Shown piece after piece: positions 1-7,260 of a stretch of DNA of 17,066 nucleotides. Source of the stretch: an uncultured Planctomycetia bacterium. GTDB lineage: Bacteria > Planctomycetota > UBA1135 > GCA-002686595. A program made the position numbers and the translations under genes. Location: positions 1 to 17,066 of the forward strand of contig CALKYE010000163.1 in NCBI GenBank assembly GCA_938003765.1, read 5' to 3'. How positions within the stretch are numbered: the stretch's first letter is position 1; each line of letters starts with the position of its first letter. Under the pieces are notes generated by a model. The model made no database searches. It was not told the DNA's origin and saw nothing but the letters and a program-made list of their open reading frames with translations.

Positions 1-55
1 ACCCACACGCTGGCGATGTGCACGAGCACTGCAGCGGGGCCGATCGGCAGCGCGC
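1..55. repeat. 55-base perfect direct copy of 3020-3074 (topoVI-B segment)
   Basis: Bases 1-55 are identical to 3020-3074, in the same orientation; the match stops at base 56 (g) versus 3075 (c). The copied stretch is the minus-strand code for about residues 471-488 of the topoisomerase VI B-like protein, just past its switch-lysine loop. Because the match starts at the first base of the window, its true left extent is unknown. It is either the end of a second partial copy of the gene or an assembly-graph overlap. The exact length of 55 is a common final k-mer size of short-read assemblers, which makes the assembly reading attractive. Confidence 0.95.
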
Positions 56-136
56 GGAGCCGGCGGAGCTGCGAAATTGGGACTGAGACCAAGCTGGCGA
101 GGCTCTTTCTCTGGTTTGTGTTGCGTGGTGTGGAAT

Positions 137-146
137 GGGGGGGGGG
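137..146. repeat. G10 homopolymer tract
   Basis: Ten consecutive G residues lie about 110 bases upstream of the small secreted-protein gene at 256. Tracts of this length are prone to slippage and to sequencing error. In some bacteria promoter-located G tracts switch expression; nothing here proves that. Confidence 0.9.
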
Positions 147-255
147 TAGCTTCCCTCGACGGTTAGTGGTTGCACAACGAGAAACGTTGAGGTGCCTTTG
201 CCTCGCACCACGCCCGGGCTTCTAGCTTTCTTGGCCTGAACAAGGACGACAACCG

Positions 256-633
256 ATGAAGATCTTCAACTGGACCGCGACTCTGGTCGCCGTGATTGCC
301 CCTACAACTCTCTTTGCGCAGCTCGGCCAGACACTGCCGTGTGCGAGCACTGGACAACGCCACAACTTGCCGGCCGGAACATGCGCGGCCGTTTACCTCC
401 ACGCGACGGAGCAGGGTGCGATAGACGCGGCAGTTGGCGCGCTCTCGCCAGACTCCTGTCAGGGATGCCCCATGGTGCAGGTTGGCTGTGAAGAGGTGAA
501 CCAGTTCAGAGGTGGCGACATCGAAGTCACAGTCCATGAACATCCCGACGGCCGCTTCTCGGCCGAAGCCTGCACCGTGAACGCGATGCAGGTCTGGACT
601 GCCTGCGGGCCTTGTGACGCGCCTGTGTTCTAG
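256..633 (+). CDS. small cysteine-rich secreted protein, unknown function
   Basis: The product is 125 residues and I do not recognise a family. It begins with a clear signal peptide: Lys at position 2, a hydrophobic stretch (about 6-20) and a likely cleavage after LFA (about residue 21). The mature part, about 104 residues, carries eight cysteines (TLPC, GTC, DSC-x2-C, GC, AC, TAC-x2-C). That suits up to four disulfides in an exported protein, or a metal site. The start is supported by AAGGA at 242-246, nine bases before the ATG. GC content is lower than in genes further right. It stands alone, with 158 bases before the next gene on the same strand, and a G10 tract sits in its upstream region. 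Gene call is good; function unknown. Confidence 0.75.
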   Translation: MKIFNWTATLVAVIAPTTLFAQLGQTLPCASTGQRHNLPAGTCAAVYLHATEQGAIDAAVGALSPDSCQGCPMVQVGCEEVNQFRGGDIEVTVHEHPDGRFSAEACTVNAMQVWTACGPCDAPVF

Positions 634-791
634 GCGTCGGGACTTCTTCAAGGGGCACTTAGTCGCTGGTGGTCGGTGCGCGGAGTCGTTGCGATCGCGC
701 CGAGGGTCGTGTGGAATGCCGCGAGTTTTCGAATGACGACTTTCTCGCGCGGCGGATACGTCCGTTCCGTGCAGCGCATCCAGTCTTCGCC

Positions 792-2735
792 ATGAACTCA
801 GCGCGAGCACGCAGCCTGTTGATTGCTGTACTCGTCGTTCTCGTGGGCGCGTGGCTCGCGTGGCCTGGGCGTCGAGCGGCCAGTGTCGAACGCGCCAACG
901 GCGCAGGCGCCGCGCCTTCGGCGCAGGCCGCGGTCGCATCGAGCGAACTCGTGGGCGGGTCGGATGCCGCGAGCCGCAGCGCTCTGAGCTCTCCGGAGCG
1001 AACCGGCGTCGTGATGGTCGGGGAGCGCATCGACGAGTTCGAGCGCTATCTCGGCGAGGGCGAGCTGTGGGCCAGCATCGGCTCGCCGTTCGAAGCGGCG
1101 CACGTCCGTCTCCCGGTCCACGCGGGCGAGTGGCGCCTTGCGGGATCCGAGCTGCACCAGCTCCAGCGCGTGGGCGGCCGGCTCTACGTGCGCGGCGGCG
1201 TCCTGAACGGCCGCCCCGTGAAGCCCACGGGGCGGCGGGCGGACCTCGCAGAGTTCGCTCTCACGGACAGCGACTGGACCGTCCGGCTGCTGTTCACGCC
1301 GCAGGTCGTCCTGCGCGTCGTGGACGCTGCCAGCGGCGCCGAGCTCGAGTCGGTGAACGTCAGCGAGACCAGCAACGCCGCCACTGCAGGGATTGGCGAC
1401 GAGCTGGCCCCGTTGGCGCCGCAGGCCAAGGCGAGTTCGCTCGTGCGCGACCGACCGAGCCCGGTGCTGGTCCCTAGACCCGCGCCGGACCGCACCTACT
1501 GGATCTCGGCGCGCGGCTATTCCACACGTCGTTTCGATGGTTTCGCGCTTTCCCAGGTCGATGGTCTCGTCGAACTCGAGCGCGCCGGTGCGCTCGACCT
1601 GGAAGTCGACGGCGCGTCGGCGGCGTGGTTGGTGGCCATCTGTCGCATCGCGCCATCGGGTTGTGAGGTGACCCGTCCGCCCTGGGAGGTGGTCGGCGCA
1701 GAGCGCGTAGAGTCACTGGCGCCTGGCGAGTTTCTCGTGACTGCGCACCCCGCTTCGGATCCGGAGCGGGGCGTGAACGAGCGCGTGACGCTGTCTGCCG
1801 GCGAGGTTGCGAGCGTGCGACTTCAACCCGGAGCGAGGCGCGCAGCGCGAGTTGCAGCGCCGCTGGAAGTGCGCGCGCGGCGCGCCGCCGACGATTCGTT
1901 CGCGGACGTGGAGCAGCTTTCGATCGAGGAAGTGGCGCCGCTTTCGGCGTTGGCAAGTTGGTGGCGCGAGCGCGCCGCGCGCACCGAGTCGCGGCCTGTA
2001 GACTCGTTTTCGTTCGCCGACGCAGGAGGGGCGCGTGTTGCGCACTGGCGCTTCGAGGAAGCGCCGCGCGGCCCGTGCCGATTCGTGTGGCGGCCGAGCG
2101 GCTACGTCGTCGAGCGCGTGGTCGACTCTGCTGACCAGTTGGTGGACTTCGATTTGCCGAGCCCTGTGCGTGCGTTCTTCGAGTTCCGCGACGAAATCAG
2201 CGAGTCGCCGGTCACCGTCGAGTTCGCGGTGTTCCAGGCGCTGGCGCCAGCCACAACCCAGCCTCCGGAGGGCCTCAGCGCCCAAGTCTCCAAGAAGAGT
2301 ACAGCGATGCTCGAGTTGCCCCTCGGACCCTTGTCGGTCAGTGTTCAATCGAGGGAGCACGGCGCCCAACTCCATCACGTGACGCTGAAAGGGGACGGTG
2401 AGACGCACATCATCCGTCTGCGGCGCATGTCCATCGTGGAGATCGAAGTCCAGGACAGTGAGGGGCGGCCCGTCGGAGTCTCGCCGCGGTGGGCGGACGC
2501 GATCCGCTTTCAGGACGATACGGGGTTGCGCGTCGTCCCGGCCTCTGCGAGCCGCACCTTCATCATGACGGGAACGACGCGCCTGGTCCGGCGTGTTCGT
2601 TGCAACCTCGATTGCGAGGGGGCGCTGCGCCTCTGGACTCCGCCGCTGGGAGACTCCTCCGCGCCGACTCCTTACGACGTGTGGCTCGAACGAGGGGCTG
2701 CGCCGACGGTGATCCGCGTCGCGGGGCCCCGCTGA
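792..2735 (+). CDS. membrane-anchored protein with carboxypeptidase-regulatory-like segments
   Basis: The product is 647 residues from the ATG at 792. The frame is open back to 669, but I chose the later start because it places a hydrophobic anchor at the N terminus (about residues 9-24, after a basic NSARAR), followed by an Ala/Ser-rich linker. Two stretches have the pattern of carboxypeptidase-regulatory-like or Ig-like beta folds: LRVVDAASGAELESVNV near residue 173 and VEIEVQDSEGRPVG near residue 548. The rest is beta-rich with repeated strand-like hydrophobic alternation and no catalytic motif I can name. It probably sits on the outer face of the membrane as a structural or binding protein. 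It ends ten bases from the stop of the convergent topoisomerase gene. No strong Shine-Dalgarno is seen. Family name is an inference from pattern only. Confidence 0.72.
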   Translation: MNSARARSLLIAVLVVLVGAWLAWPGRRAASVERANGAGAAPSAQAAVASSELVGGSDAASRSALSSPERTGVVMVGERIDEFERYLGEGELWASIGSPFEAAHVRLPVHAGEWRLAGSELHQLQRVGGRLYVRGGVLNGRPVKPTGRRADLAEFALTDSDWTVRLLFTPQVVLRVVDAASGAELESVNVSETSNAATAGIGDELAPLAPQAKASSLVRDRPSPVLVPRPAPDRTYWISARGYSTRRFDGFALSQVDGLVELERAGALDLEVDGASAAWLVAICRIAPSGCEVTRPPWEVVGAERVESLAPGEFLVTAHPASDPERGVNERVTLSAGEVASVRLQPGARRAARVAAPLEVRARRAADDSFADVEQLSIEEVAPLSALASWWRERAARTESRPVDSFSFADAGGARVAHWRFEEAPRGPCRFVWRPSGYVVERVVDSADQLVDFDLPSPVRAFFEFRDEISESPVTVEFAVFQALAPATTQPPEGLSAQVSKKSTAMLELPLGPLSVSVQSREHGAQLHHVTLKGDGETHIIRLRRMSIVEIEVQDSEGRPVGVSPRWADAIRFQDDTGLRVVPASASRTFIMTGTTRLVRRVRCNLDCEGALRLWTPPLGDSSAPTPYDVWLERGAAPTVIRVAGPR

Positions 2736-2745
2736 GTCACCGGCT

Positions 2746-4482
2746 TCAGACCTTGCGCGAGCGCTGCAGCACGTCGTCGAGCGTGCCCACGGTGCTGTCG
2801 CGCTCGGGATCGGTGAGGTCGAGGATCTCCTGCAGCGCGATGCCGATGTGCGGGATGTACTTCTCGATGTAGGAGCGCTTGTCGTACTCCGAGCGCAGGC
2901 GCTGGCCCTTGCGGATGTACGTGCCCATCTTGCGGCCGCACTCCTGGAGACCGAGCTTGATCTCCTTCATGATCTCGTCGTAGGAGGCGATCGCTTCCTT
3001 CGACTCGGAAGTGAACGGCACCCACACGCTGGCGATGTGCACGAGCACTGCAGCGGGGCCGATCGGCAGCGCGCCCTTGGGCTGCTGCAAGCCGTACGAG
3101 CGCCAGTTGGTCTGGATCACGGCCTTGGTGACCGCGCAGGCCGACTGCTGGTGCAGCAGGGGCACGCGATTGGCGAAGCGCAACACGCGGATCGGCTCGT
3201 CGGCGTTGCCCACGAGGTCTTCGCTCGCCACGACGGCCTTGCGCTTCTGGATGCGACCCTCGTCGGTGACTTCGAGTCCGACTCCGCCAGGCTTGCCGTA
3301 GGCGATGCCGACTTCGATCACGAACGGATTGCCGCGGTACACGGCCGCCGGGCGCGAGATCGCGCAGTAGAAGTCGGCCTCGATCTCCTTCTTGAGGCCC
3401 GAGAGCACGAGCTCCTCGCCGATGGGGGAGATGCAGTTGGTCGGCGGCGAGCTGATCTTGGTCTTCTGGATCGCGGCGTGCAGCGCGGCGGCTTCCTCGC
3501 GCGCGATGCGCGAGGGATAGGCCTTGGACGAGACCTTCGCGGTCTTGCAGATCTCCTCGGCGACCTTCCCGCCGACGCGCACGAACTCCTCTTGCAGGAA
3601 GCCCGACAGCGAGCGCGCGTTGGTCTCGTTGAGCATCGCGATCAAGCGTCCGAGCTCGACCCCGTGCGGGTGCGGCTTGATCTCGACCGCCTCCGGCGGG
3701 AGCGCCTTCGTCGAGCGCTCGTAGACGACCTTCACGCCGCCCGGATCGACGTACGTGAGCGTCAGGTGCGGATTGGCGATCGCCGTCTGCTTCAAGTACA
3801 TGTCGACGGAGCGCAGCCCCTTCTGGTAGCGCGCCTCCATCTCGAGCTCGATGCGCGTGCCGTGCTCGCGCGGCCAGTCGGGGACGGCGCGCTCGTTGTG
3901 CGTGTCGGCCTTGTTGCGCGCGGTGTCGATCGCGAGTTCGAGCTCGACCGCCGGATGGCGCTTGCCGGTGCGCGAGACGATCTTCGCGGGCTTGCCCGTG
4001 GTGAGCTGGCTGTACATCACCGCGGCCGAGATGCCGATGCCCTGCTGTCCGCGCGTCTGGCTGAGCTTGTGGAACTTCGAGCCGTAGAGCAGCTTGCCGA
4101 AGACCTTGCCGATCTGCTCCTTGATGATGCCCGGACCGTTGTCCTCGACGGCGATGCGGAAGCGGTCCTCGCCCGTGGGTGTGATCTCGACCACGATCTC
4201 CGGCAGGATCCCGGCTTCCTCGCAGGCGTCGAGCGAGTTGTCGACGGCCTCCTTGCAGGTGGTGAGCAGCGCCTTGAGCGGTGAGTCGAAGCCCAGCAGG
4301 TGGCGGTTCTTGGTGAAGAACTCCGAGACGGAGATCTCGCGCTGCTTCTCCGCCAGATCCTGCGCGGTCTTGCGGCGCGGCGTCGGCGTCTCGGCCGCTG
4401 CATCGCTTCCCGAGGCGTCGGCCTTGACCGGCTTGGCGGTGGAATCGTCGAACAACGTCGCCCCTGTCTTCTCGCTCTGCAT
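2746..4482 (-). CDS. top6B: DNA topoisomerase VI subunit B-like ATPase
   Basis: The product is 578 residues and resembles archaeal-type topoisomerase VI B, the GHKL ATPase that pairs with a Spo11-like A subunit to pass one duplex through another. After a variable N-terminal tail (1-45), the Bergerat fold shows all boxes: EAVDNSLDAC with E78, N82 and D86; EDNGPGI at 113-119; GQQGIGIS at 145-152. A helix-two-turn-helix-like middle follows (about 275-345), then a transducer domain from about 350. The latter contains the expected switch-lysine loop around YGLQQPKGALPIGP, with K469. These features separate it from GyrB, HSP90 and MutL. The start is supported by AGGGG just upstream of the ATG. No A subunit is visible in the window; the next gene downstream is convergent. 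Residues about 471-488 are duplicated at the left window edge. Activity depends on finding an A subunit elsewhere. Confidence 0.9.
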   Translation of the reverse strand: MQSEKTGATLFDDSTAKPVKADASGSDAAAETPTPRRKTAQDLAEKQREISVSEFFTKNRHLLGFDSPLKALLTTCKEAVDNSLDACEEAGILPEIVVEITPTGEDRFRIAVEDNGPGIIKEQIGKVFGKLLYGSKFHKLSQTRGQQGIGISAAVMYSQLTTGKPAKIVSRTGKRHPAVELELAIDTARNKADTHNERAVPDWPREHGTRIELEMEARYQKGLRSVDMYLKQTAIANPHLTLTYVDPGGVKVVYERSTKALPPEAVEIKPHPHGVELGRLIAMLNETNARSLSGFLQEEFVRVGGKVAEEICKTAKVSSKAYPSRIAREEAAALHAAIQKTKISSPPTNCISPIGEELVLSGLKKEIEADFYCAISRPAAVYRGNPFVIEVGIAYGKPGGVGLEVTDEGRIQKRKAVVASEDLVGNADEPIRVLRFANRVPLLHQQSACAVTKAVIQTNWRSYGLQQPKGALPIGPAAVLVHIASVWVPFTSESKEAIASYDEIMKEIKLGLQECGRKMGTYIRKGQRLRSEYDKRSYIEKYIPHIGIALQEILDLTDPERDSTVGTLDDVLQRSRKV

Positions 4483-4527
4483 CGTGCCCCTCGTGGTGAC
4501 CGGTCCGCTGCGCGGTCCGGACGGACC

Positions 4528-4555
4528 TATGTAGCGACTGGCGCGCGCGAATCAA
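4528..4555 (-). promoter_or_regulatory. possible sigma70-type promoter for topoVI-B
   Basis: On the minus strand TTGATT (4555-4550) is followed after 16 bases by TACATA (4533-4528), giving a leader of about 39 bases before the ATG at 4482. The -35 matches consensus at four of six bases and the -10 at three, so the call is weak. Its position between the cysN terminator and the gene start is what recommends it. Confidence 0.3.
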
Positions 4556-4603
4556 CTTGGGGCAGCGGCGCCGGCTCGCGCACGGTGGCAGCGCGCAGGG
4601 CTG

Positions 4604-4622
4604 CGCGTGCTCGCAGCACGCG
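4604..4622. repeat. strong hairpin, 8-base stem and 3-base loop
   Basis: CGCGTGCT (4604-4611) and AGCACGCG (4615-4622) are perfect inverted repeats around CGC. It overlaps other short palindromes on both sides (about 4590-4642). No T run follows on either strand, so it is not an obvious terminator. Confidence 0.6.
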
Positions 4623-4733
4623 ACGCCAGCGAAGCGCGTCGCACGAAGAACTGCGCCTCGATGCCCTTCGATGGGAACGTCGCGGGAGCCGTGGTTGAGC
4701 GCCGTCGACGCGCGCGCATTCGCGTCCCGTGAT

Positions 4734-4749
4734 GGAGGCCCGCGCCTCC
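4734..4749. repeat. 6-base stem hairpin next to A/T run
   Basis: GGAGGC (4734-4739) pairs with GCCTCC (4744-4749) around a four-base loop, and is followed on the plus strand by AAAA (4750-4753). On the minus strand it lies just beyond the proposed cysN terminator. Confidence 0.5.
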
Positions 4750-4795
4750 AAAAGCTCGCGGGGCGACTGGTGTGTGTGAACCCCGATCGCCCCGC
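4750..4795 (-). terminator. probable intrinsic terminator of cysDN
   Basis: Read on the minus strand, GCGGGGCGA (4795-4787) and TCGCCCCGC (4766-4758) form a perfect nine-base GC-rich stem with a 20-base loop, followed three bases later by CTTTT. It lies 47 bases past the cysN stop. The loop is long and the T run short, so confidence is moderate. Confidence 0.45.
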
Positions 4796-4841
4796 CTTGT
4801 CAGCTCTTGCAGCTCTGTGGAGAGCGCTGAGCGTCGCGCGC

Positions 4842-6146
4842 CTAGGCGCCAGTCCAGCGCGGCTCGGAGAGCAACATGCCTGCACCAACCGTGGCGTTGG
4901 TGGCCTCGTCGACCAGGATGAACGAGCCCGTGGTGCGGTTGCGGCGGTACTCGTCGTAGAAGATCGGCGCCATCGTTCGCAGCGAGATGCGGCCGATGTC
5001 GTTGAGGCCCAGCTCGCTCACGCCCTCGCTGCGGTGCCCGGTGTTGACGTCCATCCGGTACTGCAGGCTCGAGACCATCGCGCGCGTCGTGCGCGTGGTG
5101 TGCTTGAGCGCGTACTTGGCCTTGGGGCGCAGCGGCTGGTCGGTCATCCAGCACACCATCGCCTCGAGGTCCTGACCCGCAACGGGGCGGTTGTGCGCGC
5201 GGCAGATCATGTCGCCGCGCGAGACGTCGACGTCGCTGTCGAGGTGCACGATCACGCTCATCGGCGGGAACGCCTCTTCGACCGGGCCGTCGAAGGTCTC
5301 GATGCGCGAGACCTTGGCCGGCATGCCGCTGGGCAGCACGACGACCTCGTCGCCCGTGCGGAGTACGCCGCCCGCCACCTGGCCCGCGTAGCCGCGGTAG
5401 TCGTGGAACTCAGGGCTCTGCGGACGCACGACCCACTGCACGGGGAAGCGCACGTCGATCAGGTTGTGGTCGGAGGCGATGAACACGCTCTCCAGGTGCG
5501 CCAGGAGCGGCGGGCCGGCGTACCAGGGGGCCTTGTCGCTGCGGTTGACGACGTTGTCGCCGTGCAGCGCGCTCATCGGGATGAAGCACAGATCCTGCAC
5601 GTCGAGGCGCGCGGCGAAGCTGCGCACGTCGCTCTCGATGCGGCGGTAGACGGCTTCGTCCCAGCCGACGAGGTCCATCTTGTTGACCGCGAACACGATG
5701 TGCGGGATGCGCAACAGCGACGCGATCAGCGAGTGGCGGCGGGTCTGCTCGACCACGCCCTGGCGCGCGTCGACTAGCACGATCGCGAGGTTGGCCGTGC
5801 TCGCGCCGGTCACCATGTTGCGCGTGTACTGCACGTGGCCGGGCGTGTCGGCGATGATGAACTTGCGCCGCGGCGTCGCGAAGTAGCGGTAGGCGACGTC
5901 GATGGTGATGCCCTGCTCGCGCTCGGCGCGCAGGCCGTCGGTGAGCAGCGCGAGGTTGGTGTACTCGTCGCCGCGGCGGCGCGAGACGTCTTCGACGTGC
6001 TCGAGCTGGTCCTCGAAGATCGACTTGGTGTCGTACAGGAGCCGCCCGATCAGCGTGCTCTTCCCGTCGTCGACGCTGCCGCAGGTCGAGAAGCGCAGCA
6101 GGTCCGCGCCGGCCTGCATGGCCAGCAGTTCGTTCGAAGCGCTCAT
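4842..6146 (-). CDS. cysN: sulfate adenylyltransferase GTPase subunit CysN
   Basis: The product is 434 residues, slightly shorter than the E. coli subunit. CysN is the EF-Tu-like GTPase that couples GTP hydrolysis to adenylyl-sulfate (APS) formation by CysD in the cytoplasm. G motifs are all visible: P-loop GSVDDGKS at 23-30, GITID around 79-83, DTPGH at 100-104 and NKMD at 155-158. EF-Tu-like beta-barrel domains 2 and 3 follow (about 235-430). The protein ends there, so there is no fused APS kinase (CysC) domain as in NodQ-type proteins. The ATG shares its A with the cysD stop (TGATG), and a perfect AGGAGG at 6162-6157 lies ten bases upstream, inside cysD. The open frame extends further upstream but that part overlaps cysD in another frame. 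Confidence 0.96.
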   Translation of the reverse strand: MSASNELLAMQAGADLLRFSTCGSVDDGKSTLIGRLLYDTKSIFEDQLEHVEDVSRRRGDEYTNLALLTDGLRAEREQGITIDVAYRYFATPRRKFIIADTPGHVQYTRNMVTGASTANLAIVLVDARQGVVEQTRRHSLIASLLRIPHIVFAVNKMDLVGWDEAVYRRIESDVRSFAARLDVQDLCFIPMSALHGDNVVNRSDKAPWYAGPPLLAHLESVFIASDHNLIDVRFPVQWVVRPQSPEFHDYRGYAGQVAGGVLRTGDEVVVLPSGMPAKVSRIETFDGPVEEAFPPMSVIVHLDSDVDVSRGDMICRAHNRPVAGQDLEAMVCWMTDQPLRPKAKYALKHTTRTTRAMVSSLQYRMDVNTGHRSEGVSELGLNDIGRISLRTMAPIFYDEYRRNRTTGSFILVDEATNATVGAGMLLSEPRWTGA

Positions 6147-7054
6147 CAGAAGTAGCCCTCCTTCTTGCGGTCTTCCATGGCGGCTTCGGTGAAGCGGTCG
6201 TCGGCGCGCGTCGCTCCGCGCTCGGTCACGCGCGAGGCCGCGACCTCGGCGATGACTTCGTCGATCGTGACGGCGGTCGAGCGCACGGCGCCCGTGCAGC
6301 TCATGTCGCCGACGGTCCGGAAGCGCACGACTTCCTTGGTCACCGTCTCGTTCGGCAGGCGCTGAATGAAGTCCGCGGCGGCGTACAGCATGCCGTCGCG
6401 CTTGAAGACCTCGCGCGTGTGCGAGAAGTAGATCGAGGGCAGCTCGAGCTTCTCGCGCTTGACGTACATCCACACGTCGAGCTCGGTCCAGTTCGAGATG
6501 GGGAACACGCGGAAGTGCTCACCCTTGCGCAGCCGCGCGTTGTACAGGCTCCACAGCTCGGGGCGCTGGTTCTTGGGGTCCCACTGCCCGAACTCGTCGC
6601 GGTGGCTGAAGATGCGCTCCTTGGCGCGCGCACGCTCCTCGTCGCGGCGTCCGCCGCCGATGCAGGCGTCGAACTGGTGCTCCTCGATGCAGTCGAGCAG
6701 AGCGGTGGTCTGCAGGCGATTGCGCGAGGCGCGCGGGCCCTTCTCTTCGACGACGCGGCCCTTCTTGATCGATTCCTCGACGCTGGCGACGACCAGCCTC
6801 TCGCCCAGCTCCTTGACGCGCCGGTCGCGGAACTCGATCGCCTCGGGGAAGTTGTGCCCGGTGTCGACGTGCACGAGGGGGAACGGGAAACGCGCCGGGC
6901 GGAAGGCCTTCTCGGCGAGTCGCAACAGGACGATCGAGTCCTTGCCGCCCGAGAAGAGCAGGGCCGGCCGCTCGCGCTCGGCCGCCATCTCCCGGAGGAT
7001 GTGGACGGCCTCGTGCTCGAGGGCGCTGAGGTGGTCTAGCAGGTAGCTGGGCAT
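6146..7054 (-). CDS. cysD: sulfate adenylyltransferase subunit CysD
   Basis: The product is 302 residues, the same length as E. coli CysD, the catalytic subunit that makes APS from ATP and sulfate. It is a PP-loop nucleotide-binding protein: SGGKDS at 35-40, the VDTGHNFPE segment at 63-71 and GGGRRDEERARAKER at 133-147. The conserved C terminus is KKEGYF. The frame is open upstream to 7234, but I start at 7054 because homology to the family (LxxLExEAxHIxRE) begins there and the upstream part is low-complexity. With cysN it forms a two-gene unit feeding sulfate assimilation or sulfation. No CysC or CysH is in the window. The start lacks a good Shine-Dalgarno; a TACACT -10-like hexamer lies at 7108-7103. 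Confidence 0.96.
   Translation of the reverse strand: MPSYLLDHLSALEHEAVHILREMAAERERPALLFSGGKDSIVLLRLAEKAFRPARFPFPLVHVDTGHNFPEAIEFRDRRVKELGERLVVASVEESIKKGRVVEEKGPRASRNRLQTTALLDCIEEHQFDACIGGGRRDEERARAKERIFSHRDEFGQWDPKNQRPELWSLYNARLRKGEHFRVFPISNWTELDVWMYVKREKLELPSIYFSHTREVFKRDGMLYAAADFIQRLPNETVTKEVVRFRTVGDMSCTGAVRSTAVTIDEVIAEVAASRVTERGATRADDRFTEAAMEDRKKEGYF
6157..6162 (-). promoter_or_regulatory. Shine-Dalgarno of cysN inside cysD
   Basis: AGGAGG on the minus strand (6162-6157) lies ten bases before the cysN ATG and is made of the codons for the conserved Lys-Glu-Gly near the CysD C terminus. With the TGATG overlap it points to translational coupling of the two subunits. Confidence 0.7.
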
Positions 7055-7102
7055 GGGGAGGGCGGCGCTCGGCGCGGGGGTGCGCAGAAAATGAGCCGCA
7101 AG

Positions 7103-7108
7103 AGTGTA
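7103..7108 (-). promoter_or_regulatory. possible -10 element for cysDN
   Basis: TACACT on the minus strand fits the TAnnnT pattern and leaves a leader of about 40 bases before the cysD ATG. No convincing -35 hexamer is seen. The 206-base gap to the divergent TPR gene must hold promoters for both directions. Confidence 0.25.
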
Positions 7109-7260
7109 GTGTCGGCTCGCGCGGAGCGAACCCGTTAGCGGCAGAGCGGGCGAGCGCGGGGCGCCGGGGACTTTCGCCAGAGCGCGCGGGCTGCGATCAT
7201 CTTCGCCCCTTCGTTTCCACGGCGTGGGCCCCACGGCCTGCCGAGCGAGTGCATTCGATC

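Larger units (their letters stand above)
4483..4841. other. 359-base gene-free gap rich in inverted repeats
   Basis: This stretch separates the end of cysN from the start of the topoVI-B gene, both on the minus strand. I see no credible reading frame of its own. It holds several inverted repeats: CGCGTGCT/AGCACGCG with a three-base loop (4604-4622), GCGACG/CGTCGC (4620-4642), GGAGGC/GCCTCC with a four-base loop (4734-4749), and the nine-base stem at 4758-4795. The right part looks like transcription termination after cysN. The left part carries the promoter-like site of the topoisomerase gene. A small RNA is possible but nothing specific supports one. Confidence 0.6.

Noticed and set aside
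2848..4284. 478-codon plus-strand open frame across topoVI-B
   Set aside because: It is antisense to a clear topoisomerase gene with intact motifs; its Arg/Leu/Asp-rich composition is typical of a high-GC shadow frame.
2746..4482. GyrB, HSP90 or MutL identity for the GHKL ATPase
   Set aside because: The transducer and switch-lysine loop and the overall order match topoisomerase VI B; there is no Toprim domain.
4557..5777. 406-codon plus-strand open frame
   Set aside because: Antisense to cysN, whose GTPase motifs are complete.
7055..7234. N-terminal extension of cysD by 60 residues
   Set aside because: Low-complexity, extends beyond the family's usual start and runs through the likely promoter region.
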